Below, piece by piece: positions 21,836-35,840 of a stretch of DNA of 64,000 nucleotides. A program made the translations under genes and the position numbers. The stretch spans positions 703,804 through 767,803 of the forward strand of contig VFFE01006712.1 of assembly GCA_008921705.1 (NCBI GenBank), given 5' to 3'. How positions within the stretch are numbered: the first letter of the stretch is position 1; every line of letters starts with the position of its first letter. The notes beneath the pieces are model-generated. The model made no database searches and was not told the DNA's origin. It saw only the letters and a list, made by a program, of their open reading frames with translations. Source of the stretch: Burhinus oedicnemus (Eukaryota > Chordata > Aves > Charadriiformes > Burhinidae).

Positions 21836-24800
21836 CTTTAATTTACTCACAATGTGTATGTAGTCTCCTGTGAGATAAAGGTGCTGGATCTTAGTCAAAG
21901 GAGAAACATAGAAATAACTCTACCAGTGTTTTCTCTTTCCTCATTAAGAATGTCTTTTCCAGTTATTCTTGCCAGACCTCTTATCTCAAGCCCAAATTGG
22001 AATAGAACTAATCTGCAAAATTTGGTAGTTTGGGAACAGTCCCTGAAAGAAGATGGATTAACAACGTTGTTCACCTTGCAGGATAGTCAGGGCATTTTTC
22101 TATCGCTACTGAGTTTTCATGTGATAAGACAAAGCACTTTTATAGAGATTATTTGCAGGAAGAGAGACTGAAACCTACCTATAACCCAAACCAGCGTTAT
22201 GATGTTCAGTGCGCAATAGAGAAGACCAATACAGGAGAAAACACACCCTTTTGCTTTTACTCTGCACAGACTGTCCCATTCAGACACTTTTGACAACAGA
22301 ACCCTTTAAATTCCCAGTCCCTCCACTCCCCACACATAACTACTCTACAGCAATTCCTCATTCAGAAATAGCTTATCTTCACAGCCTATAACCTTCTTCC
22401 TCTTTGTTTAAAAGAGAGAATGCCAGTTTCAAGAAGCAGCTCAATTCCATCTTCTTTAAAAATAATGGAAACCTTCTAGATAGTGCAATGGATAGAGGAT
22501 GAGATTCCTGAGATCCCTTGGTCTTTATTATATTTTTCCAAACGTGTGTTTATGAAGCGGGTACCTAATTTTAAAGTTGACTGTTCAAGCAGGACAATTT
22601 TAATGTCTCTGGTCCCAGGCAGACTTCCTGATGAGACTTCCACAAGTCTAAAGCAGGAAATTTATACAGGCAAATTCAAAGTCAGCTAATTTGTCTTTGT
22701 AATTTTTACTGCTGTATTCAGGTAGTACACAGGGAGCTTTGAAAACTAGTTGAGTAAATCAAATAGTTCAGCTCTAGAAGCAACAAGTGATTGCCACCTT
22801 TCACCCAGACTCACACAGCTAACCGTGCTGCCCATTGCAGGGCAGCCCAAAAGTGATCAGCCCTTGAAAAGGTGCTCTTTCAGTCTACTGCCCTGCACAT
22901 TTGTCCATGGGGCAAGCCAGCCTCTGTTGGGTTATCCTGGGATTTAAACAGGAGCACCTACAACAAACATGGCAATGATTCAGGCATGCTGATGCAGAAA
23001 TACATGGTTCTTTCCTGAAGGGAGAAAACAGGCTCCAAGCCTGTAAAGCAAGCAAGCTGCTTCTCTCATGGGCTTGCAAAAAGAGAAATAGGGGGAACAA
23101 AAGAAACCTCAGCAGATGTTTCGTGCCACTAAGAGATAAATCATGAAAGCCTTTTTTTCTGCTAGAAGAATGTACTCTGTACTATACAGCAGAATCACAG
23201 TCCGCTACTATTAACCGTGGAATGAAATCACCTAGTCCATCAAAAACCAGCATGGTTCTGCATTTTATTCCCCTTCCCTGAGCTAAAAGTATTCAAAACA
23301 TTTTCTTTCCCCTCTGCCCAAGTTTTGCATAAATATTCATAAATGGCCTGAGGAAAAATATGAAAAGTTATAGAAATGTTTTAAGTAAATAAAATAGTGA
23401 AATGAATCCTTGCAGTGAGTAGCAGAAGGTTAGAATGAAGATGCAACACAGAAATTATTAGAATATTGGCAAGTTGAAGGAAATCATTATGATTAAACAA
23501 TTTAAAGCACTCTCAGTAGCACACATAGTAAGAAAATAATTTATAGATTTCTAAGAAAACATTCCCTGACCTTAATTTTAGGCATCTATCATTTTGTGGG
23601 TACAAAATTTGCAATCTCTGCAGCAAAACCTTATGGGGGCAGCGTACATGTTCTTGTAATAGCTGCTGGGAAAGCAGAAAACACATTGCAAGCTTTCTGT
23701 TTTCCAAGAGAAAGAATGGTTCATTCATGGTTGACAGCTCTCTAATTTGAAATCCTACATTTAAAGTAAATCATTAATATACATTTTCTTTGTCTTGTAT
23801 TTCTGCCCTCCTGGCATTTAGTATAGACTTGTATTTGCAGTGAAAAGGAGGTTTACATATTTGTATGATTACTTTGTCATTTTACACAGTCTTGTCTCTG
23901 ATAGCTTTGGCTTTCAGTAGTCTTATGTTGCTATCACACCTCCATGCAGACAGTACTAGAAAATTGCCGTGCTGTGTGTGAGAAAGAGGGTTAAGTCTGC
24001 CCATCACCCTACAGAGCAGGAGATAAAATTTATCATTTGGAATACAGTCCAGTCGCTAGGACCACTAGCTGTTCTGAAGGTAAAGCATATAGCTTCACCC
24101 TTGGCACACACCTCTTCATTTCTTCTAGAGGTCATTTTTTTTACAAATCACAGTGGGAATTGTGGGAACCCCTTTTATACATCAAGCATAGGATTCAGCC
24201 AGCTGACATCATCTTCCTTGCCTAACTTTGAGAAATCACCAGTGGTTAAGAGTACGCCACGTCATTTTTGCACAGAGATATGGGAGCAGCTGTTTACGAT
24301 CTCCCTTCAAAAAGACTCAGGTTCCAGCATGAGTTCCTTTCTCAAAGGTGCTGTAGTAATTGCGAGTGTCAAAGGTTTGAGCCCACACAGAAAAAAAAAT
24401 TCATTAAGTAATTTTTTCCATTTATTAATCTGTCAGAGATGAGAACAGCAGTAACCCATTCTCTGCATACTATAAAGTTGAGACATTATTCTCTCAACTA
24501 CGTTACTACAAAAAGGTTGAAAGCAAGGTAAAGAAAGAAATGCATATTAACAGAGAATTGTTTCAATCAGAGATTGTAAAACAAAGCAAAATGCCAGATA
24601 AACCAGGTCTTGTTCATCTGTAAGGCCCATAGTTATGCCATTAGCTTTTCCTCAGTACAGTTTGTTCAGGGCAATGGGGAGTTCCATGTAAAAAATCAAT
24701 GGTTTGATCTGGCCCTATGAACAGCAGGTAGCACAGCTGTCTGCGGCATTCTGGCAGATTCAGGACAAGATGGATGAGATTCTCTCCTTGAAATTTGCTC

Positions 24801-27356
24801 TCTGAAAGTAGAAAAATAACCAAGCAGTGGCATACTAAAAAGAGCATAGTCTTAAAAAAAAATAAAAATTCTCTAGGATGATTAGAAAAGTCAGGCAAAT
24901 TGTTTACTTTTCCCTAGTGCAAACTGATAGCCACTCCCCAGGGGAATTTGTACCATCCAAGCCAAAAGATTCATCAAGTAAAGCAGCAATGATGACGAAC
25001 ATAACCTCCACAGCATGGATGTGCTGCCTCATAATAATACACCACTAAGGCAGCTCTCTGCTATCAAATGTCAAGCCTCTGTTTTCCATGCTAGGAGAGG
25101 TAACAGTGGCTCTTCTTAAGGAACTGAGGCAGATCATCGTATGTGCAGGTATAGACTGGAGGGTAGAAAAGAGAGATGAAGGCACTGTGTTTAAGCAAAG
25201 ACTATCACTCCACTTTTACTTCAGGGTGGAAACCCCTGAAGAAGTCACTGATTGCTCTAGGGGCAGTGAGAAAGCTCTGGACATCGAATTGTCTCATAAG
25301 TTCCCTGTGTGACGTACTTTGATTTGGTAAATTTCATTACACTAATAACAAGGTGCAGGAAGTGTTCAGTCTCAGTCAAACCCACATTTAAGTGGAAAAG
25401 AGGGTGATGATCCCAGCTCTGGCCTTAGTCAAGCAGATAACAAAGTGGTCACTACTGTCATCGACTTATCAACCCTTCCCAGAGAGAAGTGCTTTTTAAA
25501 CTGTGATCCTTCCCTTATAGCATATAGATGATAGGTGGTCCTCTGCCTGCTACATCCTCACTGTCTGAGATATTCTATATAATTGCTTCACATTGACTTA
25601 TATACAGGCGATGGATTACAACTCTGGAGCCACTCTCCCTCTTCTATTTCTATTTAATGGTTAAGCATTTAATACATTACTTTTCCAATTTAATTAAAAA
25701 AAAAAAAGAGAAGGAAAACAGTTACTGTTGTTCAAAACGTACAGCATATTACTGCATAATTTATGTGCTCACAGCAAACTGCAGATTCATTTATAAATGG
25801 CACGCACAATGGCATCTTTCTGATAACATAAAACTTCAAGATATGACTCACAATAGAGTCATGGCTCGCTGATATAAGATAAATGCTTAAATGCCTTCTC
25901 TTGTGCTTAGAAACCTGCTACAGTCATGGTGCTCAGCGCACCAGCAATGTCATATAGTTTGCAGCCAAACAAGAGTGCTGTAGGGTGCCTGAAACAGCAG
26001 CTGTACTCTCTTCTCACTCTGGGTAACTGAAGGGGAGTCTTCCAAAACAGCATTGCCTTCCAGACTCCTGTATGCAGAGGTCAATCCAAAATGCACGAAC
26101 TTAGGGCCATTGCATCCTTTAATGTGGCCGCGTCAGTCACTCAGCTGAATACTCCATGGACATATTGCCCAAAATCTGTTGTGAATCAAAACCATATGCG
26201 TTTTAGATGTCCACAGGAATTTTTTGTAGGGGAGAAATAAGCAAGACATGCGAGATTTGTCCCTTTACAGAGTAACGGAGAGTAGCGGAGATGAGTCAGC
26301 GCATAAGGAACTGATACAACTCCACATTCAAGGTGACCATAATGAAATTACAGAGTACAGCTGAAAAGTAATCAGAAGGCCACTCCAATGTTCATTTGGC
26401 ACAAGACACTCTCTTATCAACAGAATCAAACTTTGAGAGTCCTAAATGGACTTCTCACATTTCTGTGTAGCTCCAGTTTAATCCTCTAAATCGCTCATGC
26501 TTGCCCCACAATGGCAAATGTAATCAAATAAATTAAGCTTATTCTCTAATGTAATTTACCAACAAGCCAGGTTCCATAACAGCTCCTGTGCTAGAAGAGT
26601 ATCCAAGTACTTTCTGAGCCTGCATGTGACTTTGAGCTACTATCTTGATGTTAAAAAGGGAAAAAGGAAATTCATACTGACTTGTAAATTAAATAAGAAA
26701 TGGCACAAAATGTCTAATGCCTGTCTATCTATGGAGGCCTTTAAATGGACAATATTAATACATATGTAGATGTATAGAGAAAATACACTGGTGGCTGGGA
26801 ATTTTTTTACAAAGAGGCAATTCAGTGCTAAGTAATTTCAACCTCCTAAAATTCCTTATTTCTCATGGTGCAGACATAGGAATTGCCACACCACAGATAA
26901 CTACTGGCCCATTTAGCACACAGTTTTCAGATTCAGGCTAAGCTATTTAGATGTACTTTCCTACCACCTGCTGATAGGCTGTATGCTATTCAAGGCATTG
27001 TCCACAGCAGAAGACTTCACTTACAGCAGTTGAACACATTGCTTATGCTTCACATCCAGTCTAAACAAGTCCCAGTGAGTTTTCATTACCTGAAGACAGC
27101 ATTATGGACAGCATGATCCACATGCACAAGACCCTGACATGATAAAAATGAAATGCTCTTTATAGCAGGGGTCGAAGAAACTGCTCTGGCTTTCTACCCT
27201 GCTCCTCAGTACCACCAACGTATATATGGAGCATCAATATCTACATCTGAGCTTCTCTCCTTCCACAGTCAGTGGAAAGACACAGAAGATCAGGGCTCAT
27301 CTCATCTTAGAGACATCTCCTCAGGCTTTTCTCAGAGGTGAGCCATGCCCAGCAAG
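21836..27356. other. Unique noncoding sequence
   Basis: About 5.5 kb without a recognised gene or transposable element. It contains an A12 tract at 25696-25707. The largest open frame (23969-24442 (+), 157 codons) has no identifiable domain and overlaps another chance frame. Confidence 0.5.
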
Positions 27357-27416
27357 AGGCTGGACTAGCTGACTTGCAGAAGTTCCTTCCAACTCAAATT
27401 TTTCTATGATTCTGTC
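27357..27416 (+). mobile_element. Short CR1 3'-end remnant
   Basis: About 60 bases match the CR1 3' end in plus orientation: GAGGCTGGACTAGCTGAC, GTTCCTTCCAACTCAAAT and TTCTATGATTCTGT. It is diverged and extremely 5' truncated, probably an old insertion. Confidence 0.75.
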
Positions 27417-30400
27417 TAAAACCAAAGTGCCTAGTTGTCATCACTGAGCATTTTGCTCCAGAAATGCATAGTGAACTACTGCAGCTCCACAGCCAACACC
27501 AATGAATTATGTGATGTCCTGATAAGAAAAGGAGATAAAACTTTTTTTTTTCCTGTTAGTACAAGACAACATATCATAAGGCATTACATCTCTCACAGCG
27601 GTCAAGAGTTGAATTGCTCCATCTGTTGTGGGACATCCCACACAAAAACACCTAGTTCTGCAGAAGTCTTTAAATATTGTAGCAACACTTTTCTAGACTG
27701 GACATTTAATCAGGAGCCAGGGGAAGGACAGGAACATCAGAATTACATGCCCATGCTGGCTATTTTGCTAAACGTCCTATACGGGACTTTCTTTGGCAGT
27801 GACTGACCTTTTTTCCTGTGTGGGAGCTGTAATAATTAAGCCTGCAGATTTGGACTAGAACTGCATGAGGTAAACATCTGCTTGATGTAATCTCCTGATA
27901 TCTAAGAGTCATGATTTATCTCATCTAAACCTTACCTCTGTAAGTCTAAGTGAGTCATCTTCAGCTCCTTATGCTTTAAGTGATGAGAAAGGTGCACCAG
28001 CAAATGGTCGCTTATCACACATACTTCAGTTACACACCTTGTATAAAAAGGAGTGTTCTCTGAAGATGCTTGTTTCTGTCCATTTAGAGTAGTCAGATCT
28101 TCCTCAGGTAGTGAAGAGGTGAAGAAAAAGCGTGCAGTAAGGAGGGACCCCAGCTGATGAGCCTGAAGGTGTACTGCGCACATTAAGGGACCTAGCAGAT
28201 CCAGTAACTATAAAAGTAAGTGCCTTCATTGTGAATGACTCTATGACTCTACAGTCACACACCTTACATCGCATTTCAAAAAATATCCAAATGTCCTCAT
28301 GACATTTCTAGTTTTTGGTCTCCACAAAACACAATGTATGAATGCCCTGATGAAAAATATATCTTGAAATTCCCACACAGGTAGGGGTGTGTTCTGGCTG
28401 ACCCATAGCTGAAAAGCATGTATTCCCTTTCTCTGCTAGTGGAATTGCTCTTATGAAGGATCCAAAATAAGTCACAAGAATTTATTATTATATTTATAAA
28501 CGTGTTATGTCTTTTTTCTGCTAAGACAAAGAAGAAAACTATTGCTTCCACAATGAAATTGCTCTTCCTTGAAAGGGAAAATCCCATACAGAAGAAAGCC
28601 TGCTCTGGAACCCAGTTAACTTGATGATAAAAATGCCTTCACTCCATGAGTAAATGCCTAAAGGAGAGCAGCAGACTTTCTGCTGCTTTTATTGATTTTG
28701 GGCTTTACTGTGCACTGTCTAGCTTGCACACAGAGGCAGCTTTTTACTTTATCTTTTCTTTGTGTTAATCTAGTGGAAGCCATTGTACAAATTAGAACTG
28801 AGCTCCTTAAGATTAAGATTCATAGTTATGGACTTTGTCAGTGTCTTTAAGTAATTTAATAAAGCAGTGCATCTGTCGGATTGAATGCACGTTGTTCAGA
28901 TAAGGAAAGTTCAGCTTTGTGGAGGCACCAAACTGATTTCTGCAGTAAAGACCACGTTTCACAGAAAAAAAAAAAGAAAGTAAAGTTTATAAATGTTTCA
29001 GGAAGTCAAAATTAGAGAAGAGATGTGAGAGGGCATTACTGTGAGGGAAGTTTATTTTGTATTCCATTTCTTTAAAAAGGAATCAGTCCTGGTAATTGAA
29101 AGATATACTTAGTTTTTTTCTTTTTTTTCTTTTTTTTCCTTTTTTTGCTCTATCCATTCCACTTACCTGAAAGCACACAATATTTTCTTTATATTGCTTT
29201 ACTGGCAGCAGAGCGGAAAGGAGGATAGATGGAGCAGCTGCACTAGCACTCAGCACAGTTCATGGGAAACTTTGCTACACCAACACTGGCCCAAGGAGAG
29301 AGTCATACCTTGGAGGCGCAGCATTCCAGTAGTAGGATTTTGACCTTTCCCACCTTCTACCCCTTTGGTAAAGAACAATACAGAAAATTTTGTCAAAGGT
29401 CTATGGAAAGATGCCTGCTCACATGCACAGCTGCCTCCTGGTTTCATTACGTTAGCCCCATTGGTTCAGAAAACTAAACACTTGCTCTAAAAAATGTCCA
29501 TATTAACAGAGTCATTATGGGCCCTGCAAAGAAAGCATTTAAGTCAAAATAGGAGCTGGAAACAAAAGTAACCATAGCTTGTGGCCAAAGGCATGGTAAA
29601 CGCATTAGTAATCATTTAACTCACTTGGTGCAGTCCTTTCAGTGTGTTCAGAAGACTGCTGCATTTCAAGCAATCAAAAGTTTTGACTGATTAGGCTGCT
29701 TATTCACAGTTATCTAAAGTATTTTGTAGGTTCATGAAGAAGAAAAACAAATTACACTGTTAGACAACTGACTCCTTGTATTTTTGGTGCCAGCTGGTGA
29801 AGTTTCCAAATATTTTATAATTTTGTCTTGCTTTACACACTTTTCTGAACACCCATGCCTGTGCCTCTCCATCCAGGGAGACAGGAAAGCTCATGGCACA
29901 GAGTCTGGGAATTACCAGTCTTTTACCTTGGTGCCTCTAGTTTTCTTCTTTATAAAACAGCACAATAATGCCACAATTTTTTCTGAAAAATTTTTAATAT
30001 TATGGGCTTTATCTACAGGCAAGTAATTCTACAGGCCACATATTCTACCCTGGTCCCACTGCAATCAATGGCAAAGTGCCCATTTATTTCAGAGAGGGCA
30101 GATTTTTCACTCATTGACTTGAACAACAGACCAGGCCCTTCTGTTAAGCCAGAATTTAACAATTATTACTATTTTAAACTTTCTTGGTATTTAGGCCAAG
30201 CACAAAAAGTCATGCTGGCTCTGTTTCAGCAGTGGATAAGCACAGACCTAACATCTCCGTTCATTGGCAGAGTCTATTATTTCAGGTGGGTCTGTTCACA
30301 AGCTGTAGGTGAGTGTCTTGGTGGTGCCGCACATCCATCACACATATATTCCAGAGTGGCCGTAATGGGCAGCAGCCAGTGTTTTCTTGAACTGAAGTAT

Positions 30401-32024
30401 TAAAGTTGCACGCATTCAGTTGTTGCTTACATTAAACCCTAAGAAAACAGCTTTTCTAGAAAGTTTTGCCAAATATTTAATATCTTTCTAGACTATGATG
30501 TAGTTTCAGCATCAGTGCATGGCAAAACTCTTTCAACAATTGCATAATCACTGAATAGGTATTATTATATTCTTTTATATCCACTGATGTTCCATAAAGT
30601 TCTGTGTCATATCACACAACTTCATTTTAGACAAATAAAAGTTCACCATTCTGATTTTAACAATGTATGGCATTTAGTGACTTATCGTAAATGAAGATGA
30701 GTTTACTTCTGTCAGACTAAAACAAATACAAAGAATGACATTGCTCCACATTTATTGCCATGAGAAATTTTATACTCGATAGAAACTATTTTGATAATGA
30801 TTCATTGTGCTAATTTCATTACTAATTATTCCCGCTTCCTTTTACAGGGAGGAAATATCATCTTTCTGGCAATCAGCAGAGAAATAATAAATTGTGGCAA
30901 TAATTCTAACAGGGAGAACACACTTAAAATCTTGGCCAGTATTTCTAAGCCTGGATATCTACAACTGGACAGACAAAGTCGTATCAGACACCTCTGCAAA
31001 GGTACAAGAAGAACCTGCACTTCCTCTTTATTCCATTGGCTTTTGGTAACAAATCAGCATGCTTGAAAATTAGGCCTTTCGTATGCAAGTATCATCTCAG
31101 GACAGATACAGACGACCAATTTTAGGAATATAGTCATAGCAAGCAATATCAGGTTTTTCTTCTCTCACTGGAAGACAAGCTCCTGTCTGGACAATCCAAG
31201 GTTTCTGCAGCAGCTACAGGCTGCAGGTCTTCGGAGTCTTGGATGACATGTTGGTTGTTCACCCTCGGGAGATGGGCTAGATATGCTACAATTCTTCAGA
31301 CTGGAACATGAATCTCTGGGAGGAGGGGGCCAGATGGGCCAAAAAGTCATGAAAAGCATGGAAAAATGAATAGCAAACAATTACTTTCTATTGCTTGCAA
31401 CAAAAGAACTATGAAGTACTCATTAAATATTCAGACAGGAAGTGTCAAACCAAGAGATTGGTTACCTTCTTGCACAGTACATAAGTGTATTTTGAATGCC
31501 ATAGAAGCTTAAAGTGGGATCAAAAATACTTGAATCAGTTTAGAGAAGATTAATCCACTGGGAGATTTTAAATATAAACAACCTTCAGGCCAAGAAATCC
31601 CACTACTACCTATGCTCAGAATCTGAGAAAGCGTACTACAGGAAAGTTTGCTGTTTCCCATCACATTTTCCTAAGCATTAGCGACTGAATATGATGGTGG
31701 AGATTGAATAATGGATATTTAGTCTGACTCAATTCTTTTACTCAATCTTGAGATCAAGAGAGGAAAAAAAAAAAGGAAAAATTGTTAAACCAATGAAACT
31801 GCCAGTAGTCTCAGCCTCCAACGTTCAGTGACCTTCTCACTGCCCTGAACTTTGTCCTGATTTGTATGCGCTATTTTTTCATCTGAAATTTTGCAAAATG
31901 TTTCAGAATTAAATGCAATTACTTTAAAAGGATCAATAATGTTGTAAGACATCTCAGAGTGCAGAATGTACCTAAAATAAATTCTTAACTTCTTTTTTTG
32001 GAGGGAAAGAGGTTTGGAATAGGC

Positions 32025-32026
<2 letters not shown>
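27417..32026. other. Unique noncoding sequence
   Basis: No gene was recognised. It includes A11 tracts at 28965-28975 and 31764-31774 and the T-rich tract at 29113-29146 (listed separately). Open frames up to 133 codons (30002-30403, +) look like chance. Confidence 0.5.
29113..29146. repeat. T-rich quasi-tandem tract
   Basis: T runs of 6-8 bases are separated by single or paired C residues, giving an imperfect 9-10 base periodicity. It is simple sequence, possibly a decayed poly(T) tract, and likely length-variable. Confidence 0.85.

Positions 32027-32059
<33 letters not shown>
32027..32059. repeat. (TG)16 dinucleotide microsatellite
   Basis: An uninterrupted alternating TG tract of 33 bases, starting after AGGCTT and ending before TCAGAAAA. 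Perfect tracts of this length are usually polymorphic. Confidence 0.98.
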
Positions 32060-32060
<1 letters not shown>

Positions 32061-33115
32061 CAGAAAATATTAAAGATGTCCCTATATCAGATTAAGTGCT
32101 AGCTCTTTGGGTCGTAATACCTCGGCATGCTGCCAGATAGCAATCTTAGTGATTGAGTCATTTTGTATAGGGAGACTTTCTTCAGATAATGCCCAAGTGA
32201 GTCATGAGATCTAATTCCGTTAAAAAGAGTCATGAGGCCCACAATCTTAATTACATTTATGCTACTAAGCAGAGGAATGCTTAATGGAAGAGGACAAGAA
32301 TAACTCATTTTGAGCCCCTTCCAATGGAACCGGAATAGAAGTAGCAGTGCCCATGCCTGGATGTATGAATTTGTCTCTGTGCAGCCTTCCAGTTGCAAGC
32401 TCCATAAGCACTGGAACAATACCATTAGTGAGATTAGAAACATGGGGTGAGGGGACGTGGAAGATGCTAGAAGTGACGGTCTGGCGCTTTCCAGAGATTG
32501 TAACCTCTGCCTATCTCACTCTGAGTGAAATTCTCTTAGATAAGTTCACATGACAAGATAAAACAATTTAATGGCTGCTAAGTCGAGATAAACATAGACT
32601 CAGGCACCACTTCCATTATTCATACAGGCAGAATGCACATTTTGCTGTACTAACCAAAGAGTGGGCTTGTTTTCTTTGTCAGATGGATGTAACAGAGATG
32701 GGGGTTTACTCACACAAGCAAGGAAAGAATTGTATTCTACGCCCTGTTAAAATGCAATTATTTAGAAGAGCTGCCTTGTATTTTCATTGTTTCTTGTAGA
32801 CTTGTCTAAACAGGTATTCAGAGGTTGGTATTTTTTGAAGTCAAAACAAAAATACCTTTCCAAATACTTTGGCTAGCTTTTTTACTATGCCTCAAACAGG
32901 AGGATAACTAACCTGCATATTTTTTAATTGTCAAATATGTATTCTGGGGTTCCTGAGTTTCATATATGACAGGCAAATTTAATTCTGTGCCCTTCTCTTT
33001 TGTTTTCATTCACAAGTACCCCAAAGAAACCATAACAAATGTCACCAACACAACATACACCACATCTAGGCAAAACCTCTGTAACCCATCCCTTTGCTGG
33101 GGTGACACATCAGAC
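32060..33115. other. Unique noncoding sequence
   Basis: No gene or repeat was recognised. The 114-codon minus-strand frame at 32099-32443 has no recognisable domain. Confidence 0.5.
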
Positions 33116-33345
33116 CAGCAAGTCAGACCGCCTGGCGCATACGGCACGAGCTCTGCTTCACCTGCATCAGCGAGCAGCACAGCACAGCACCAGCGTTGTA
33201 GAGAGGGTGCTGAGGAGCCCCTGCCCACACCTCGTGTGTGTCAGGGTCTCGTTTTGGGCTGCTGCAGCTCCAGGAGCCAAAAGCCCACGAGCCGCCAGAG
33301 CCGGCCGGGTGTGCCCCTGGAGCACAGCTTTCGGTGACATGCCGG
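33116..33345. other. Isolated GC-rich patch
   Basis: About 230 bases clearly richer in G, C and CpG than both flanks, with CAGCAC runs near 33174-33195 and GAGCCGCCAGAGCCGGCCGG near 33289. Open frames exist on both strands (33039-33353 + and 33010-33228 -) because GC-rich DNA has few stops. I recognise no product. It could be a small regulatory island or a decayed exon. Confidence 0.35.
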
Positions 33346-35539
33346 CAAAATAACTGCAGCGTTAGCAGTTTCCTTGGAAAGTAATGATGTGAGAGACAAA
33401 AGTTCAGTTAGCACTTCCATTAGTCATGAAATGAATATTTCATCTCTAAAATCCTCAACTATAATGTTTAACATAATTTCTTCACTGCTTGTTTCTGCAA
33501 CTAATTAAAAAATAGTCATCATTAAAATTGGATAAAACATATTTCATTTACTACTTCGCACCTTGTCTTGACTGAAAAGGAGGTTTAATGCCTTGACATA
33601 ACTAAATTGGTTGTAAGTTCCAGACTGCTGAAGCAAGCCTCCTATAACAAGACGATCTGTCTTCAAGACATTTTTGTCTTGACAGTTGCAGACAATGATT
33701 TCATCAAGTCTAGCATAAAAACGCCCTATTTTCTCCCCAAACAAATCCTAATCTTGTACTCCAGGGGGAAAAATGAAGTGTGAAAAGGTAACACTTCAAT
33801 CAGTGAATTTAAAAAGGCTTCAACGTACAGTGTCTAATTTGTTTCAAAGCAATTAAATTGTAAGAAAACACAACAAATAATGAAAGATTGTTACTTAAGT
33901 CATTGATGTCATCTTAAAATTCATCTTTAGCAACTAATTATTTACCAAAACTTTCTTCAAACCAGATTTAAGTTTTACATACCACTCTGGAAAGTATGCA
34001 CAGATCCATATTTTATTTTCATTCTGCCTTCTGATACTGAGAAGACAATCACACTGAGCCACAGGCATCCAGAGTTGAGACTATGAACAGAGAGGGGCAG
34101 GAGGAATGACAGTCTTCTACCTGTTTGCTGTCCCATACACCTAAAAGATATATCTTGCAAGAGTCTTGCAAGAGGATTTGCCCACCTTGCCAAAGAGTGC
34201 CTGCAACAGAGCCCGGTACGGAGCCTGCTTCTCTCAGGCTTGCTCTAGCATTTCAATAGCGTCCTTCTAGTCCAGTTATCGCACAATTACAATTTACTAC
34301 TGAAAAAACAACAACATGTAGCTGAAAAAAATGAAACCAAATCACAGGTTATACTGACAACAACAGAGCTGTCTGCCTTTGTTCCAGGAATGTGTTATAA
34401 CCTCCTCTTCACTTGTTATCCAAAAGCACGTTTCCTGCATGCTTATCGAAATGAAAGCAACATAAGTGCAAATAGTAATTCAAACTACTGATGTAAAGAG
34501 TTCTCTCCATTTATTGACACTTCACTTGATATTTATTTGTATAGTTGACTGTAACCTACCAAGCATAAAAATAAACAAAAGAATATATTTGCCTAATGAT
34601 GCCTAAATGCATCTGTTACCTTATGTACTTAATTACAGTTGTTTGAAAAAATACTCACTGAAATACCTAAGATTATTGCCACACTATTGTATTTCTCAAA
34701 TAGCTGGACTAGATTGTCAGTTCTGTCTTTTCAGATAGTGCCACAGAGGGGTCAGAAAGTCCGATCAGGAATCCCCTTTTACGCAATAAAATGATAGTAA
34801 ATAAAATCTAAAAACCTTAAGAACAGCACACCAATGCTACCCTCACTTGGGTTATCCACCGTGCTCCTGCCAAGACGGAGAGCTCTGTTGCACTCGTCTA
34901 CTATGACCTTTGCAGGACATCAGAGCAGTGACAGAAATACCTGCCACAAACTCAGCCACAATGTGGTTAAAATCTAGGTAGTGGCAGCACTTGAAAATTT
35001 GGGTAACCATCCTACAGAAATACAATACTAAAGCTCCAGTGCTATTTTGTTCTTTCCTCCAACATGGTACTCGCTGAACAGTAAATCATCCTAATGAATT
35101 CATCAGATAAATGGTCATTAATTAATCAAAGTACAACCCAATCCTTATGGCAGTTCACAGGAAAAAAAGTACCAAGAATGCAAAGGGCTTAAAGATTAAT
35201 AACAATAAAAAATTGAATTAAAAGGCTTGTAAGAGAAATTCTCTCTAAGCAATCTTCATTTTGGTCTGCTCTAGCAAATTCATTTTTTTAAAACTAGCTA
35301 TTAAAATATAAAACACCCTGTGAAATATTTTCATTGTCTCCTCACAGCCCCTTTCTGAATTTGTGCCAGCAGAGCTATTAGCAGTGATTGAAGGTGAGAC
35401 AGCCAAGATGAAATTCTCCAGAGAACAAGGCGAGAGACACCTTTCTGCCCTCAACCCATCAACCATAATGAATGATAGGCACAGTGCATGACAGGGACTG
35501 AAATAGGAGACTGTGACAAAGACAGGCTCAGGAGTGCTT
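33346..35539. other. AT-rich unique sequence
   Basis: Nothing identifiable. The first 200 bases contain several TAAT cores (ACTAATTAAAA near 33501) and may belong to a conserved element. There is no gene evidence. Confidence 0.45.
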
Positions 35540-35840
35540 CAGAATAATTCATTCAGTTGCATTTGGCAGCAGCAGGTCATAATATTTTTTGTGTAGCTGC
35601 GCCGTCAGTGCAAAAAAATAAAATACAAAACAGCATTTGCATGCTGATTCCATTTCAGTCAGAAAGAAAGGAATAGTGAGTTAATCAAATGTTTAAGTTA
35701 AATTCTCGCTCCTGCTTCCCGCTGCCCATAAGCACACAGGGCAGTATGAGACAGCTGCATGAGGCTGAACAGGGAGCAAGGCCTAATTAGCAATTTATTG
35801 ATTACAGCTACTTCTTCTCCTCTCTCCCTCACGTGATGGC
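35540..35840. promoter_or_regulatory. Candidate enhancer with POU, homeobox and E-box sites
   Basis: Several complete transcription-factor core motifs lie within 200 bases. There is an octamer ATTTGCAT at 35635-35642, TAATTA at 35784-35789, TTTATTGATTAC at 35794-35805 and a palindromic E-box CACGTG at 35830-35835. The surrounding sequence is complex and free of repeats. Octamers bind POU factors, TAATTA binds homeodomain factors and CACGTG binds bHLH factors. That they act together here is inference. Confidence 0.28.

Noticed and set aside
23969..24442. 157-codon plus-strand open frame, the longest in the window
   Set aside because: No recognisable motif. It overlaps another frame and has no start or splice context.
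28229..28253. ACTCTATGACTCTA as a CR1 tail
   Set aside because: No CR1 3' UTR precedes it. Two loose octamers are not enough.
33010..33228. Minus-strand frame ending in a hydrophobic segment that resembles a membrane helix
   Set aside because: It is short, lies in a GC-rich patch with frames on the opposite strand too, and has no known family.
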